A stretch of 64,000 nucleotides of DNA. Source: a bacterium (GTDB lineage: Bacteria; Desulfobacterota; Binatia; HRBIN30; CADEER01). A program made the translations under genes and the position numbers. Where the stretch lies: assembly GCA_030430165.1 (NCBI GenBank), contig JAUIGL010000009.1, positions 56,732 through 120,731 of the forward strand, in the 5' to 3' direction. The notes under the pieces are model-generated. The model saw nothing but the letters and a program-made list of their open reading frames with translations, was not told the origin of the DNA and ran no database searches. Of this stretch, positions 35,650-44,413 are shown one piece after another. Positions within the stretch are counted from its first letter, which is position 1. Every line of letters begins with the position of its first letter.

Positions 35650-36456
35650 CTAGAGCTCGATCCGCTTCGAGTCGGGGGGAGGCGTGAGAGAGAAGTACGA
35701 ATCCGGCAGGGGCGGGTTGGTCTCGGGGTCTTTCATCGAGACCTCCAGCGATTCAGCGGTCGCCGGAACCGCCAGTGTGATCTTCTTTGCCACGGCGATT
35801 CCGCCGACCAGCTCGACGTCGTCGTAGCGCGCCTCGAATATCACGGCGCCGTCGCGGTCGAGCTTGCGATAGGCGATTGGTGTGTGCGGATCGGCGAACC
35901 AGGCGACGTGGCTGCCGTCGACGGTCGGTTGCGACAGCTGGATGCGGCGGTCGACCAACTCCACCGACGGCGGCGGAAGCTCGGCGAACGGCGGTGTCGC
36001 CAGCAGGTGATCGACGATTTCGGGCACCGCCAGGCCGCCCGGCAGGTAGCGGGCGAGATTGGCCGGGCTGGCTGGGCCAGCGTAGAAGGTCGACTCGTCG
36101 GGGACGTAGACCTGCAACCGCCCCTCGCTCGCGGTGAGCGCGAAGACGGTGCCGAACATCGACAGGACTTCGATGCGGACGCTGTTCGGTCGCTCGACGG
36201 CGAGGACGTGCCGCGCGTTCTGCTTGGCTTCCGGCGAACGGTAACGCAGGCGGGCGATCGCGCGCAGCGCCCGTACCTGCGCTCGCCTTGCACCGAGATT
36301 GGCGAGCATCTCGCCGGCTGCCGGCGCTTCGACCAGAGGTTCGGTCGGCGCGACGACCTTGCGCCCGGCGCAGCCGGAGACGATCAGCCCGCCGACGAGC
36401 AAGGCCAACACCGGGCCGGCAAGAGGCTTGCCGATCGCCCGGGCTTGGCCGTTCAT
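35650..36456 (-). CDS. DUF4292/LolB-like outer-membrane lipoprotein
   Basis: About 268 residues from ATG 36456 (MNGQARAIGKPL); ATG 36486 is an alternative. The signal is PVLALLVGGLIVSGC. The mature part (VRALRAIARLRYRSPEAKQNARHVLAVERPNSVRIEVLSMFGTVFALTASEGRLQVYVPDESTFYAG) resembles the half-barrel of DUF4292/LolB-type lipoproteins, which bind lipid moieties. It lies between the TPR lipoprotein and the ABC binding protein, all on the minus strand with short gaps, suggesting one operon. The exact role is unknown. Confidence 0.7.
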   Translation of the reverse strand: MNGQARAIGKPLAGPVLALLVGGLIVSGCAGRKVVAPTEPLVEAPAAGEMLANLGARRAQVRALRAIARLRYRSPEAKQNARHVLAVERPNSVRIEVLSMFGTVFALTASEGRLQVYVPDESTFYAGPASPANLARYLPGGLAVPEIVDHLLATPPFAELPPPSVELVDRRIQLSQPTVDGSHVAWFADPHTPIAYRKLDRDGAVIFEARYDDVELVGGIAVAKKITLAVPATAESLEVSMKDPETNPPLPDSYFSLTPPPDSKRIEL

Positions 36457-36562
36457 CGGGCTCTCGGATACAGGCGCTGTTACCATCGGCTGCTTGGGCT
36501 GCCTGTGCTCGCAGTGCTCCGTGTCGCCGCTGGGCAAGCGGCGGCGGTGTTCTCCCGACGGA

Positions 36563-38341
36563 TCAGGAGCCGCCGTGGTTGTGAACCGCCCCCTCCAGGG
36601 CTTTGATCTTGCTGCGGATTCGATCGATCTGTTCCGGCTGTTCGCTGCGCGTCATGGCGTCGCGATACTTGCGAATCGCTTCGCGCGAACGTCCGAGCTC
36701 GCGATAGGCGTCGCCGAGATGCTCGGCGATCGTCGCGTCGCCCTCGGAGATCTCGACCGCGCGCTCGAGCTGCTCGACTGCGGATTCGTAGTCGCCGCGC
36801 TGGTAGAAAACCCAGCCGAGGCTATCGATGTAGTAGCCGTCGTGCGGGCTGATCTCGAGCGCGCGCCGAATCAGCGCCTCGGCTTCGTCGAGCATGATTC
36901 CCTTCTCGGCGTAGGTGTAGCCGAGGTAGTTGAGTGCCTGCGCGTTGTCCGGGTTGAGCTCGACCGCGCGCTGCATCTGCTCGATGCAATCGTCCTTGCG
37001 GCCGGCTTCGTCGTAGAGCGCGCCGAGCGTAAACCGGTAGCCGTCTTCGTCGGGGTAGCCCTCGACCAGGCTCTCGAGAATGTCGATCGCCTGATCGAGC
37101 TCGCCGCGCTCGCGCAACGCCATCGCGTACAGGTGCTGCAGCCGTTCGTCGTCCGGCTTGTCGTCGAGGGCCGCCTCCAGCACGTCGGCCGCCGCTTCGT
37201 AATCCCCGCCTTGCTGATAGATTCGCGCGGCAGCGCGCCGCGAGTCGGCGAACCACTCGTGCTCGGGCGGGATCATCAGAAAATTCTGGATCGCCTGATC
37301 GTAGGCTTCTCCCTGCTCGTAGGCTGAGGCCAGGTAGTAGCGAACCCGGTAGTCGTCCGGATTGGCGGCAAGGATCAGGCTGAACTCCTGCGCGGCGCGT
37401 TGGTGGTCGCCGGTTTCGAGGAAGATCAGGCCGATCTTGGTGCGCGTGTCCTGCGGGTCGACGTCGAATCGCTCGAGCTCGCGGAACTGCTCGAGCGCAT
37501 TGTCGAATTTCTCCTCGCGCATGTACAGTCCGGCCAACCGTCGCCGGACCTCGGTCTTGCGCGGATTGATGCGCAGGATCTTCTCGTAGATCTCGATCGC
37601 CTGCTCGGGTTGCTGGCGGACCTCGTGCAGCAGCGCCAGGTCGGCGAGTACCGGCTCGGCGTGCGGGTTGATCTCGAGCGCAAGCTCGTAGGACTCCTCG
37701 GCATCGTCGAAGCGCTCGGCGGCCGCCTGGATGCGACCGCGGTAGTAGTAGGCGAGGAAGGCGTCCGGCTCCTTGTCGATGACTTCGTCGAGGGTGGCGA
37801 CGGCGGCGTCGGTCTGTCCGGTCTTGCCGAGCAGGATGCCGAGGAGAAGCCTCGACTCGCGGTGGTCGGGGTCGATCTCCAGGACGCGCCGGTAGAGAGT
37901 GATCGCGTCCTCGTAGCGGTTCATCGCCGACAGGATGTCGGCCTCGAGGAGCAGGTTCTCGGTTGCCGTCGGTTCCAGCTCAGCGGCCGCCGTGGCTTGG
38001 TTCAGAGCTTCTTCGAGCCGGCCCTCGCGAACGTACAACCCGGCCAACCGCCGGCGTAGCAACGGGGTCAGCGGATCGGCGCGCACCGCATCCTCGAACG
38101 CGTCCCGCGCTTCGGTCTGGCGACCGTCGGCCAGGGCCGCATAGCCGCGCAGATAAGCGCCCATTGCTGCGCCTTCCGGCGGCACCGGGACCTCCACCAC
38201 CTCGGCCGGACCGAGCTCAGACCAGCCGCCGAGATCTTCCCCGCCCGACGGGCGCTGGATCGTCGCGCAGCCACTGACCGAGAGGAGCGCAGCGAGCGAC
38301 AGGATTGCCGGCGCCGGTGTTCGATGGAGCGGTCGTGTCAC
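36563..38341 (-). CDS. Large TPR-repeat lipoprotein
   Basis: 592 residues. Lipobox ILSLAALLSVSGC, then about fourteen TPR motifs spread through the protein, for example AYLRGYAALADGRQTEARDAFEDAVRADPLTPLLRRRLAGLYVREGRLEEALNQA and GYTYAEKGIMLDEAEALIRRALEISPHDGYYIDSLGWVFYQRGDYESAVEQLERAVEI. TPR superhelices act as protein-binding scaffolds; here on the periplasmic face. It heads the minus-strand lipoprotein set. The specific partner is unknown. Confidence 0.85.
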   Translation of the reverse strand: MTRPLHRTPAPAILSLAALLSVSGCATIQRPSGGEDLGGWSELGPAEVVEVPVPPEGAAMGAYLRGYAALADGRQTEARDAFEDAVRADPLTPLLRRRLAGLYVREGRLEEALNQATAAAELEPTATENLLLEADILSAMNRYEDAITLYRRVLEIDPDHRESRLLLGILLGKTGQTDAAVATLDEVIDKEPDAFLAYYYRGRIQAAAERFDDAEESYELALEINPHAEPVLADLALLHEVRQQPEQAIEIYEKILRINPRKTEVRRRLAGLYMREEKFDNALEQFRELERFDVDPQDTRTKIGLIFLETGDHQRAAQEFSLILAANPDDYRVRYYLASAYEQGEAYDQAIQNFLMIPPEHEWFADSRRAAARIYQQGGDYEAAADVLEAALDDKPDDERLQHLYAMALRERGELDQAIDILESLVEGYPDEDGYRFTLGALYDEAGRKDDCIEQMQRAVELNPDNAQALNYLGYTYAEKGIMLDEAEALIRRALEISPHDGYYIDSLGWVFYQRGDYESAVEQLERAVEISEGDATIAEHLGDAYRELGRSREAIRKYRDAMTRSEQPEQIDRIRSKIKALEGAVHNHGGS

Positions 38342-38563
38342 TCTGCAGTTGTCTCCGAAGGTGAGCTTTGCAGGTTAACACAGGCCCGTAGGGGCTACCA
38401 GCAGGACCCCGCGGCTGGGACGCGGCCGCCGGGGCGGCGAAGCCGTGGTGTCGCTCGGTCGCTTTGGCGGTCCCCGGCGCGTCGCCGCGGCGTGTGAAAT
38501 GGGATCGATGCGCGTCTATAGTGGGCGAACCGGGGCCCTCTGCGGGCCGAGGAAACGCTTCCG

Positions 38564-39400
38564 ATGCTGGTCGAATTCTGCCGACGCAATACGTGGATCG
38601 CGCTTGCGCTTTGCCTGGTACCGCTGCAGCTGGGCGCGGCCGATTCCGGCGCGATCGAGTGGCGCCAGCTCGAAGCGGGGCTCGAGCTCGCCGAAGCCAA
38701 GCTGGCGCAGCAGTCTTCGAGCGGTGACTCGGTGGCGCGAATCGTGCGCGCCGACCCGGCGCGCTTCGCCTTGAGCTTGCTCAACGCTTCCGCCGACCCG
38801 GAAGGTCGCTCGCGCACGGCGCGCGGCTGGGCCCGCGAGAAGGGGTTGGTCGCGGTGACCAACGCGGCGATGTACCAGCGCGACGGCCGAACCAGCGTCT
38901 CCCTGATGCGATCTGGCTCCCATGTCAACAATGCAAGGCTCTCGAAGGACCGCACGGTGCTCGCCTTCGACCGCCGCGACAGTGGCGTTCCCGAGATCCA
39001 GATCATCGACCGTACCTGCCAGGACTTCGACGACCTGAGCCAGCGCTACGGCTCGCTGGTGCAGAGCATTCGCATGATCTCTTGCCGCCGCGGCAACGTC
39101 TGGTCGCAGCAGGAGAAGGCGTGGAGCACCTCCGCGGTGGGGACCGACGAAGGCGGGCGCCTCCTGTTGATCCACGTGCGCTCGCCCTACACGACGCACG
39201 ATCTGATCGACAATCTCCTCGCTCTCGGAATCGGCATCAAGCGCCTGATGTACCTCGAAGGGGGGGCGCCGTCGCAGCTGTACCTGCACAGTGGTGAGGT
39301 CGAGCTCGACCTCGTCGGAAGTCACGGCAGCTCCGGCATCGGCGGCAACCGCACCGCAATCCCAATCCCCAACGCCCTCGGCCTGTCGCGCCGCGAGTAA
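38564..39400 (+). CDS. Phosphodiester glycosidase family (NAGPA/DUF2233) secreted protein
   Basis: 278 residues with a signal peptide (NTWIALALCLVPLQLGAAD). The pattern GLVAVTNAAMYQRDGRTSVSLM, followed by RLLLIHVRSPYTTHDLIDNLLALGIGIKRLMYLEGGAPSQLYL, matches the NAGPA/DUF2233 fold (usual forms AxNaxfF and AlnLDGGgSs). The typical LDGG is LEGG here. The family removes sugar phosphodiesters in other organisms; the substrate here is unknown. It is divergent from the TPR gene. The start is the first ATG after the divergent region. Confidence 0.78.
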   Translation: MLVEFCRRNTWIALALCLVPLQLGAADSGAIEWRQLEAGLELAEAKLAQQSSSGDSVARIVRADPARFALSLLNASADPEGRSRTARGWAREKGLVAVTNAAMYQRDGRTSVSLMRSGSHVNNARLSKDRTVLAFDRRDSGVPEIQIIDRTCQDFDDLSQRYGSLVQSIRMISCRRGNVWSQQEKAWSTSAVGTDEGGRLLLIHVRSPYTTHDLIDNLLALGIGIKRLMYLEGGAPSQLYLHSGEVELDLVGSHGSSGIGGNRTAIPIPNALGLSRRE

Positions 39401-39409
39401 CCCCAGCCC

Positions 39410-39593
39410 TAGCCCGCATTTCTCCACCCGGGTTTCGTAGCGAGAGCGTGGAGGGGCTTGTGGATCAAGGCCGCACGGACTGAGGCGCCCGCAGGCATAC
39501 TTGAACAGTATGTCGAGGACGGCGAGGGAGTACGGCCTTGAGCCGCATGCCCATCTGCGCTCGTAGCAGAAAGCTGGTGAGATATGCGGGCTA
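39410..39593. mobile_element. 184-bp MITE-like element with TAGCCCGC...GCGGGCTA ends
   Basis: The element begins TAGCCCGCATTTCTCCACC and ends GGTGAGATATGCGGGCTA, an imperfect terminal inverted repeat of about 18 bases. The interior (GGATCAAGGCCGCACGGACTGAG ... GAGTACGGCCTTGAGCC) contains a second inverted pair around AAGGCCG/CGGCCTT. It is non-coding. A short relative lies at 751-800. It sits between the phosphodiester glycosidase and rpiA. Confidence 0.65.
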
Positions 39594-39667
39594 GCCTCCA
39601 GCCCCAGCCTCCAGCCTTCTCTCGGTTGTCCCAGCAGAACCGATTGGAAGTTGCCCCCCGGCGAGCT

Positions 39668-40360
39668 ATGGATCGCCGGGTGAAAGATTCGACTGCAGCT
39701 GATGTCGCACTCGAGCACGTCGAGGACGGGTTCGTCCTCGGGCTTGGCACCGGCCGTGCCGCGAGTGCGTTCGTTCGCGCGCTCGGCGAACGAGTCGCCG
39801 ATGGGCTCCGGGTTCGCGGCGTGCCGACGTCGCAGGCAACGGCCGAGCTTGCCGGCGAGTGTGGAATCCCGCTGCTCGAGCTCGCCGAGGTCGAGCGGCT
39901 CGACCTGACCGTCGACGGTGCCGACGAGGTCGATCCGCACCTCGATCTGATCAAGGGATACGGCGCCGCCCTGGTGCGCGAGAAGATCGTCGCCTCGGCG
40001 TCGAATCGGCTGATCATCCTGGTCGGACCCGAGAAGCTGGTCGATACCCTGGGTCAGCGCGGGCGATTGCCGGTCGAAGTTGTCCCCTTCGCCGCCGCCG
40101 TCTGCCAGCGGCGTTTCGCCGAGATGGGAATTCCGGCGGTGGTGCGCGACGAAGGCGGCAGCCCCGTGCTCACCGACAACGGCAATTTCGTGCTCGACTG
40201 CCAGGTGCACGCGATCGACGATCCCGCCGCCCTCGATCGCGAGCTGTGCTGCACCCCGGGAGTTCTCGGCACCGGAATCTTCGCTCACATGGCGGATGCG
40301 GTGATCGTCGAGGACCGCCACGGGGTTCGCGTCATGCAGCGGGTTTCGCCGTCGTCCTGA
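39668..40360 (+). CDS. rpiA: Ribose-5-phosphate isomerase A
   Basis: 230 residues from ATG 39668 (MDRRVKDSTAADVALEHV). Key motifs: phosphate-binding GLGTGRAAS (commonly GLGTGSTA), catalytic-site DGADEVDPHLDLIKGYGAALVREK, and the C-terminal GVLGTGIF. It interconverts ribose-5-phosphate and ribulose-5-phosphate in the pentose phosphate pathway. A longer frame begins inside the MITE-like element and is not credible. Its last 29 bases overlap the 3' end of the convergent cyclase gene. Confidence 0.93.
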   Translation: MDRRVKDSTAADVALEHVEDGFVLGLGTGRAASAFVRALGERVADGLRVRGVPTSQATAELAGECGIPLLELAEVERLDLTVDGADEVDPHLDLIKGYGAALVREKIVASASNRLIILVGPEKLVDTLGQRGRLPVEVVPFAAAVCQRRFAEMGIPAVVRDEGGSPVLTDNGNFVLDCQVHAIDDPAALDRELCCTPGVLGTGIFAHMADAVIVEDRHGVRVMQRVSPSS

Positions 40361-41699
40361 GCGCCCACAGTCGTACCTCCTGACTGCGTCCGCGGACCCG
40401 CCCGCCGCGCGCGAACTCGAAACGGGCGAGCAACTCGGCTGGCGCTCCTTCTTCTCGCGCCCGGGCGATCAGGTTTTCGGTGACCAGACAGCTGGTGTGC
40501 TCCTCCCGGGTCAGCGATTCGACGCGGCTGGCGACGTTGACGGTGTCGCCGAGCACGGCGAACTCGAGACGCTGCTCGCCGCCGATGTCGCCGAGCACGA
40601 CCGGGCCGTAGTGGGCACCGACCGATACTCGGATGCCCAACTCGTCGCCCCGCGGGCGCTCGCCGTTCCATTCGTCGATCGCGGCGACGATACTCGTGGC
40701 GCAGGCAAGCGCTTTGGTCGCGTCGTGCTCGCTGACCGCCGGTGTTCCGAACGTCGCCATCAGGCCGTCGCCGAGATACTTGTCGAGCGTTCCGCGCTGC
40801 TCGAAGACGCAGCGTTGCACGCGGGCGTGAAACTCGCGCAGCAAGCCGATCAATTGCTCGGCTGACAGCCCTTCGCTGATCGTCGTGAAGCCGACGACGT
40901 CGACGAACAGCACCGCCACCTTCTGCTCGCGACTGGCGCGCAGTGCTTCGTCCGACTGCGCGAGCTCGTCCACCATGTTGGCCGAGAAGTAGCGAGACAG
41001 ATTGGAGCGCTGGCGTTCGGCCTCGGATTGGCGCGCGACCAGCTGTCGGCTGCGGTGTACGAATGCGGCGACTGCGCCGGACGCGAGAACGAACACGATC
41101 GCCTGCCGGATCGCCTTGCCGACATCCACCCGCCTGGGATCCATCAGCGCGCGCTCGAGATCGACGGTCGACATGCGGCGCACGGAGGCTTCGCTCAGGC
41201 GCGGCACGGTGTCCTCGAGCTGGAACGCGTAGCCGCTGGCGGCCAACCAGACGAATGCCGAGAAACATCCGGTCCATAAGACGATGCGCGGGCGATACGT
41301 GAACGCCGCCGCAGCGATGATCAGGAAGGCGTAGATCTCGTTGCCGAAGCGCAGCAGGATCTGCGGTGCGAACTGCTGGTCGCGCAGTGGGTTGGGCACG
41401 AAGTTGACCAGCGCCAGAACCAGAACGTCGAGCGCCGGGAACAAGTAGCGGTGCCAGGTTCGGTAGTGTCCGGTCTGCGACAGCCGGTACTGCGCGAGAC
41501 CGATCAGGAGGAACAGCGCGAGCGAAGCCTCGAAGAACAGCAAGTCGGGGAAGTTGTTCTCGATGGCGATCCACACGGCGATGATCGGCATCGTGACCAC
41601 GCGCAACAGCATGCTGCGCCTCACCCCGCCCCGCTCCTCCTCGAGGAATGCCTGCTGCAGTCTCCGGGCGCGGGAGCGGTCGTCGTTGGCTGGGCTCAT
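40332..41699 (-). CDS. Membrane-bound class III adenylate/guanylate cyclase
   Basis: 455 residues from ATG 41699, with GGAG upstream. About six membrane helices occupy the N-terminal half (for example LLFFEASLALFLLIGLAQYRL and IYAFLIIAAAAFTY). The catalytic domain carries the metal Asp in FVDVVGFTTISEGL, the second Asp in YLGDGLMATFG, and the LEFAVLGDTVNVASRVESL segment with its Asn and Arg, so it should be active. The Asp in VLGD fits ATP rather than GTP selection, but this is inference. It is divergent from the dynamin-like gene across 134 bases. Confidence 0.9.
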   Translation of the reverse strand: MSPANDDRSRARRLQQAFLEEERGGVRRSMLLRVVTMPIIAVWIAIENNFPDLLFFEASLALFLLIGLAQYRLSQTGHYRTWHRYLFPALDVLVLALVNFVPNPLRDQQFAPQILLRFGNEIYAFLIIAAAAFTYRPRIVLWTGCFSAFVWLAASGYAFQLEDTVPRLSEASVRRMSTVDLERALMDPRRVDVGKAIRQAIVFVLASGAVAAFVHRSRQLVARQSEAERQRSNLSRYFSANMVDELAQSDEALRASREQKVAVLFVDVVGFTTISEGLSAEQLIGLLREFHARVQRCVFEQRGTLDKYLGDGLMATFGTPAVSEHDATKALACATSIVAAIDEWNGERPRGDELGIRVSVGAHYGPVVLGDIGGEQRLEFAVLGDTVNVASRVESLTREEHTSCLVTENLIARAREEGAPAELLARFEFARGGRVRGRSQEVRLWALRTTAKPAA

Positions 41700-41833
41700 C
41701 GTGTCTCCGGTAGCGCCGGCGAGCGCTGAACGTGGACGCAGAAGGGGTGGCAGCCGGCGCCGCAAGTTGCAATCTTCGCGGCCCCGAGACGCGTGTTGCA
41801 CTTTGTCGGGAAGGGCATATTTACTTGTCGGCC

Positions 41834-43525
41834 ATGGGAACGGGCGAGGAGAATAGCGGCGACGACGCGGCGCAGCGCGTCTATGGCGTGCTGGCGACCG
41901 GGCTGAGCGAGGCGGTGGCCGATGCCCGAGATTCGCTCGCCAAGCACGCCGATCTGCTCGCCGACGGTCGGATCGGTGAATTCGACGAGCTGCTCGCCGA
42001 GTTCGATCGCAAGCGGGTGCGCATCGCCCTCTACGGCGAGGTCAAGGCGGGCAAGTCGACCTTGATCAACGCGCTCGCCGGACGCGAGCTCTCGCCCGCC
42101 GCCTTCGATCCGATGACGACGCTGCCGGTGCGGCTGACCTACGGGCCGGAAACAGCTTGGCGCTTGGGTGATCGCTCGTTCGAGAAGATCGACGAGGTCG
42201 CGCGGCTGATGCGTCTCGGCGCCCAGGAGGCGCAGGAGATCGTCGCCGAGACGCCGGTCGATCTGCTGCGGCTCGGCGGTCAGGTGGACCTGCTCGACAC
42301 GCCGGGGATCGGCAGCGACGATCGAGCCGATCAGATCAGCAGCGAGGTTCTGCGGTCTCTCGACGCCGTGGTTCTGGTGGTTCGGTACCCGGCGTTGTTC
42401 ACCAAGGTGACACGGCAGATCATGGCCGGCCTCCAGTCCGACATCGGCAAGCTCTTCGTGGTTTGGAACCTCGACGCCGACTGCGCCGAGCTGACCAGCG
42501 ACGAACGCCGCCGCTTCGCCGATCAGCTGCGCGCCGACGTTGCCGGGGCGCACGAGCTCTACCTGGTCGACGCGCGCGAAGGGTTGCGGGCTCGCGAGGC
42601 GGACGATGCCAGCGCGGCCGCGGAGAGCGGGCTCGAGGAGTTCATGGCGGCTCTGGCTCGCTTCGCGTCGTCGGAGAAGCGCCAGATTGCGGCGCTGCGG
42701 GAGACGGCGAAGCGGGTCGATCAATGGTTCGACGAGTCGGTCACGGCTCTGACCAAACGCAGGGATCACCTCGTGGTGAAGGTCGAGGAGACCGAGACCC
42801 GCCTCCATGATGTTGCCAAGACCGCGCAGGCGGAAGAGCGCGCGACGCGCGATCAGTTCGAGAGACTCGAGACCTCGCTCGCCGCGGCTGAGAAAGACCG
42901 CGTCGCCGGCATGCAGCGCTGCGCCTCGTTCCTGCGCAAGTCGTTGCGGGCTGCGCGTCGCGGCTGGGCCAAGAGCGGCGACGTCGGGCCGATGACCGAG
43001 CAGCTGACGACGGCAGCACGCGCCTACGAGGACGGTGCGCGCACCGTGGCTGGTGACTTCACCATGGCGATCGCGCGCGCGGCTTCCGAGTTCGGGTCGG
43101 AGTTCGCCGCCGATGCTCCCAAGAACGAGCTTTTGTCGGCGGATCCGGTCGCGCCCGAGGAGCGATTGCAGACCGCCGTCGCCGGCCGCGGGCAGCGGCT
43201 GCGGCGATTGCTCTGGCGGCGCTGGTATCTTCCCGGAGTGGCTCACCTCGAGGGCGAGGCGATCGAGACCGACCTCGCGCGGCGCGCTCAGTGGGCCGCC
43301 GACCTGCAGGAGAGCGCCCGGTCGGCGATGAAGGACGTTCTCCAGGAGCGATTGGTCGAAATTCTCCAGCGCGCCGATGCAGAGGATCAGCGGATCAAGG
43401 AACAGACGAGCTACGAGTCCGAGGTGGCCGAGCTGGCGTCCCTCCAGGAGCAGTTGCCGTCGCTGCAGACGCACCGCGAGGAGATCGCCGAGATCAACCG
43501 CGAAGCCTGGAAGCTCGTCGGCTGA
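41834..43525 (+). CDS. Dynamin-family GTPase
   Basis: 563 residues from ATG 41834. G1 GEVKAGKSTLINAL, a threonine-rich switch I (DPMTTLPVRL) and G3 LLDTPGIGSDD are typical of bacterial dynamin-like proteins. The G4 position reads VVWNLDAD rather than TKxD. The C-terminal half is largely helical and charged (VKVEETETRLHDVAKTAQAEERATRDQFERLETSLAAAEKDR), likely the stalk. A short hydrophobic stretch is not obvious. Such proteins remodel membranes or support stress and phage resistance; which applies here is unknown. The stop is directly followed by a 75-base palindrome. Confidence 0.82.
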   Translation: MGTGEENSGDDAAQRVYGVLATGLSEAVADARDSLAKHADLLADGRIGEFDELLAEFDRKRVRIALYGEVKAGKSTLINALAGRELSPAAFDPMTTLPVRLTYGPETAWRLGDRSFEKIDEVARLMRLGAQEAQEIVAETPVDLLRLGGQVDLLDTPGIGSDDRADQISSEVLRSLDAVVLVVRYPALFTKVTRQIMAGLQSDIGKLFVVWNLDADCAELTSDERRRFADQLRADVAGAHELYLVDAREGLRAREADDASAAAESGLEEFMAALARFASSEKRQIAALRETAKRVDQWFDESVTALTKRRDHLVVKVEETETRLHDVAKTAQAEERATRDQFERLETSLAAAEKDRVAGMQRCASFLRKSLRAARRGWAKSGDVGPMTEQLTTAARAYEDGARTVAGDFTMAIARAASEFGSEFAADAPKNELLSADPVAPEERLQTAVAGRGQRLRRLLWRRWYLPGVAHLEGEAIETDLARRAQWAADLQESARSAMKDVLQERLVEILQRADAEDQRIKEQTSYESEVAELASLQEQLPSLQTHREEIAEINREAWKLVG

Positions 43526-43600
43526 GCTAGCCTTGATGTGACGACAAATCGCGAGCCGAAGGCGGTTGTGGCCGTGATCGATTGTCACATCAAGGCTAGC
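43526..43600. repeat. 75-base palindrome with perfect 17-bp arms
   Basis: GCTAGCCTTGATGTGAC (43526-43542) pairs perfectly with GTCACATCAAGGCTAGC (43584-43600). The inner GACAAATCG/CGATTGTC continues the symmetry with one indel. It begins immediately after the dynamin-like stop codon. It could be a transcript end structure or a small palindromic mobile repeat. Confidence 0.65.
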
Positions 43601-43709
43601 CCTGCCACGGTTGATCGACGGCGGTGCTTCCGGCAACGTCGAGAGTCCGTCGCCGTTGTCGGCCGGGCACAGACGCGACCACCGCGGTGGCGCGGGAGGT
43701 TGAAACCTG

Positions 43710-44288
43710 ATGGCAGAGAAAGAAATTCCACAAGAGCTCAAGTCGGTGCTGGGCATGGGGCAGAAGCTGCTCGAGGCACGCACCATCTTGATCTGCGGCG
43801 AGATCGACTCGGACGTCGCCAACCGGGTGATGACTCACCTCCTGCTGTTGTCGAACGAATCGGACGAAGACATCGACCTCTACGTCCACTCGCCGGGCGG
43901 TCACGTCGAGTCGGCCGACACGATCTACGACATGATCAACTTCGTGCGGCCGCGGGTGCGCATGGTGGGGACGGGTTGGGTGGCCAGCGCCGGCGCCCAT
44001 ATCTATCTCGCGGTGCCGCGCGAGGACCGCTTCTGCCTGCCCAACACCCGTTTCCTGCTGCATCAACCCTGGGGCGGCGCCGGCGGGCGCGCCACCGATC
44101 TCGAGATCGAAGCCGAAGAGATCCTGCGCATGCGCGAGCGGCTCAACAAGATCATCGTCGAGAAGACCGGCCAGACCTTGAAGCGGGTCGAGAAGGACAC
44201 CGAGCGCAATTTCTGGATGTCCGCCAACGAAGCCAAGGACTACGGCCTGGTCGGCAAGATCGTCGCCTCGGTCGACGACCTCGAGTAG
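43710..44288 (+). CDS. ClpP-family serine protease subunit
   Basis: 192 residues, the usual ClpP size. Catalytic Ser in GTGWVASAGAHIYLA, His in RFLLHQPWGGAGG and Asp in KDTERNFWMSANEAKDYGLVGKIV are all in place. IDLYVHSPGGHVESADTIYDMI is the conserved core. The nucleophile segment VASAG differs from the common AASMG, and there is no adjacent clpX or tig, so this looks like a secondary ClpP paralogue rather than the housekeeping copy. No ribosome binding site stronger than GAGG in the upstream GCGGGAGG is seen. Confidence 0.88.
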   Translation: MAEKEIPQELKSVLGMGQKLLEARTILICGEIDSDVANRVMTHLLLLSNESDEDIDLYVHSPGGHVESADTIYDMINFVRPRVRMVGTGWVASAGAHIYLAVPREDRFCLPNTRFLLHQPWGGAGGRATDLEIEAEEILRMRERLNKIIVEKTGQTLKRVEKDTERNFWMSANEAKDYGLVGKIVASVDDLE

Positions 44289-44353
44289 CAGCTCAGCCGA
44301 TTTTTTGTGCGGGCTGCCAGCTCTCGGTGCTCAGCCGCGGATCGACCATCGGA

Positions 44354-44401
44354 CCACCAATCCGTGTCGATCCGTGTTCACCCGTGGTGAGCTTCTCTGC
44401 C
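44354..44401. repeat. Dispersed ATCCGTGTTCACCCGTGGT repeat
   Basis: CCAATCCGTGTCGATCCGTG followed by TTCACCCGTGGT is the motif also found as an inverted pair at 54397-54461. It lies in the gap between the convergent clpP-like and GDPD genes. It is one of the short intergenic repeats of unknown origin seen in many environmental genomes. Confidence 0.6.
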
Positions 44402-44413
44402 GGTAGCCAACCG

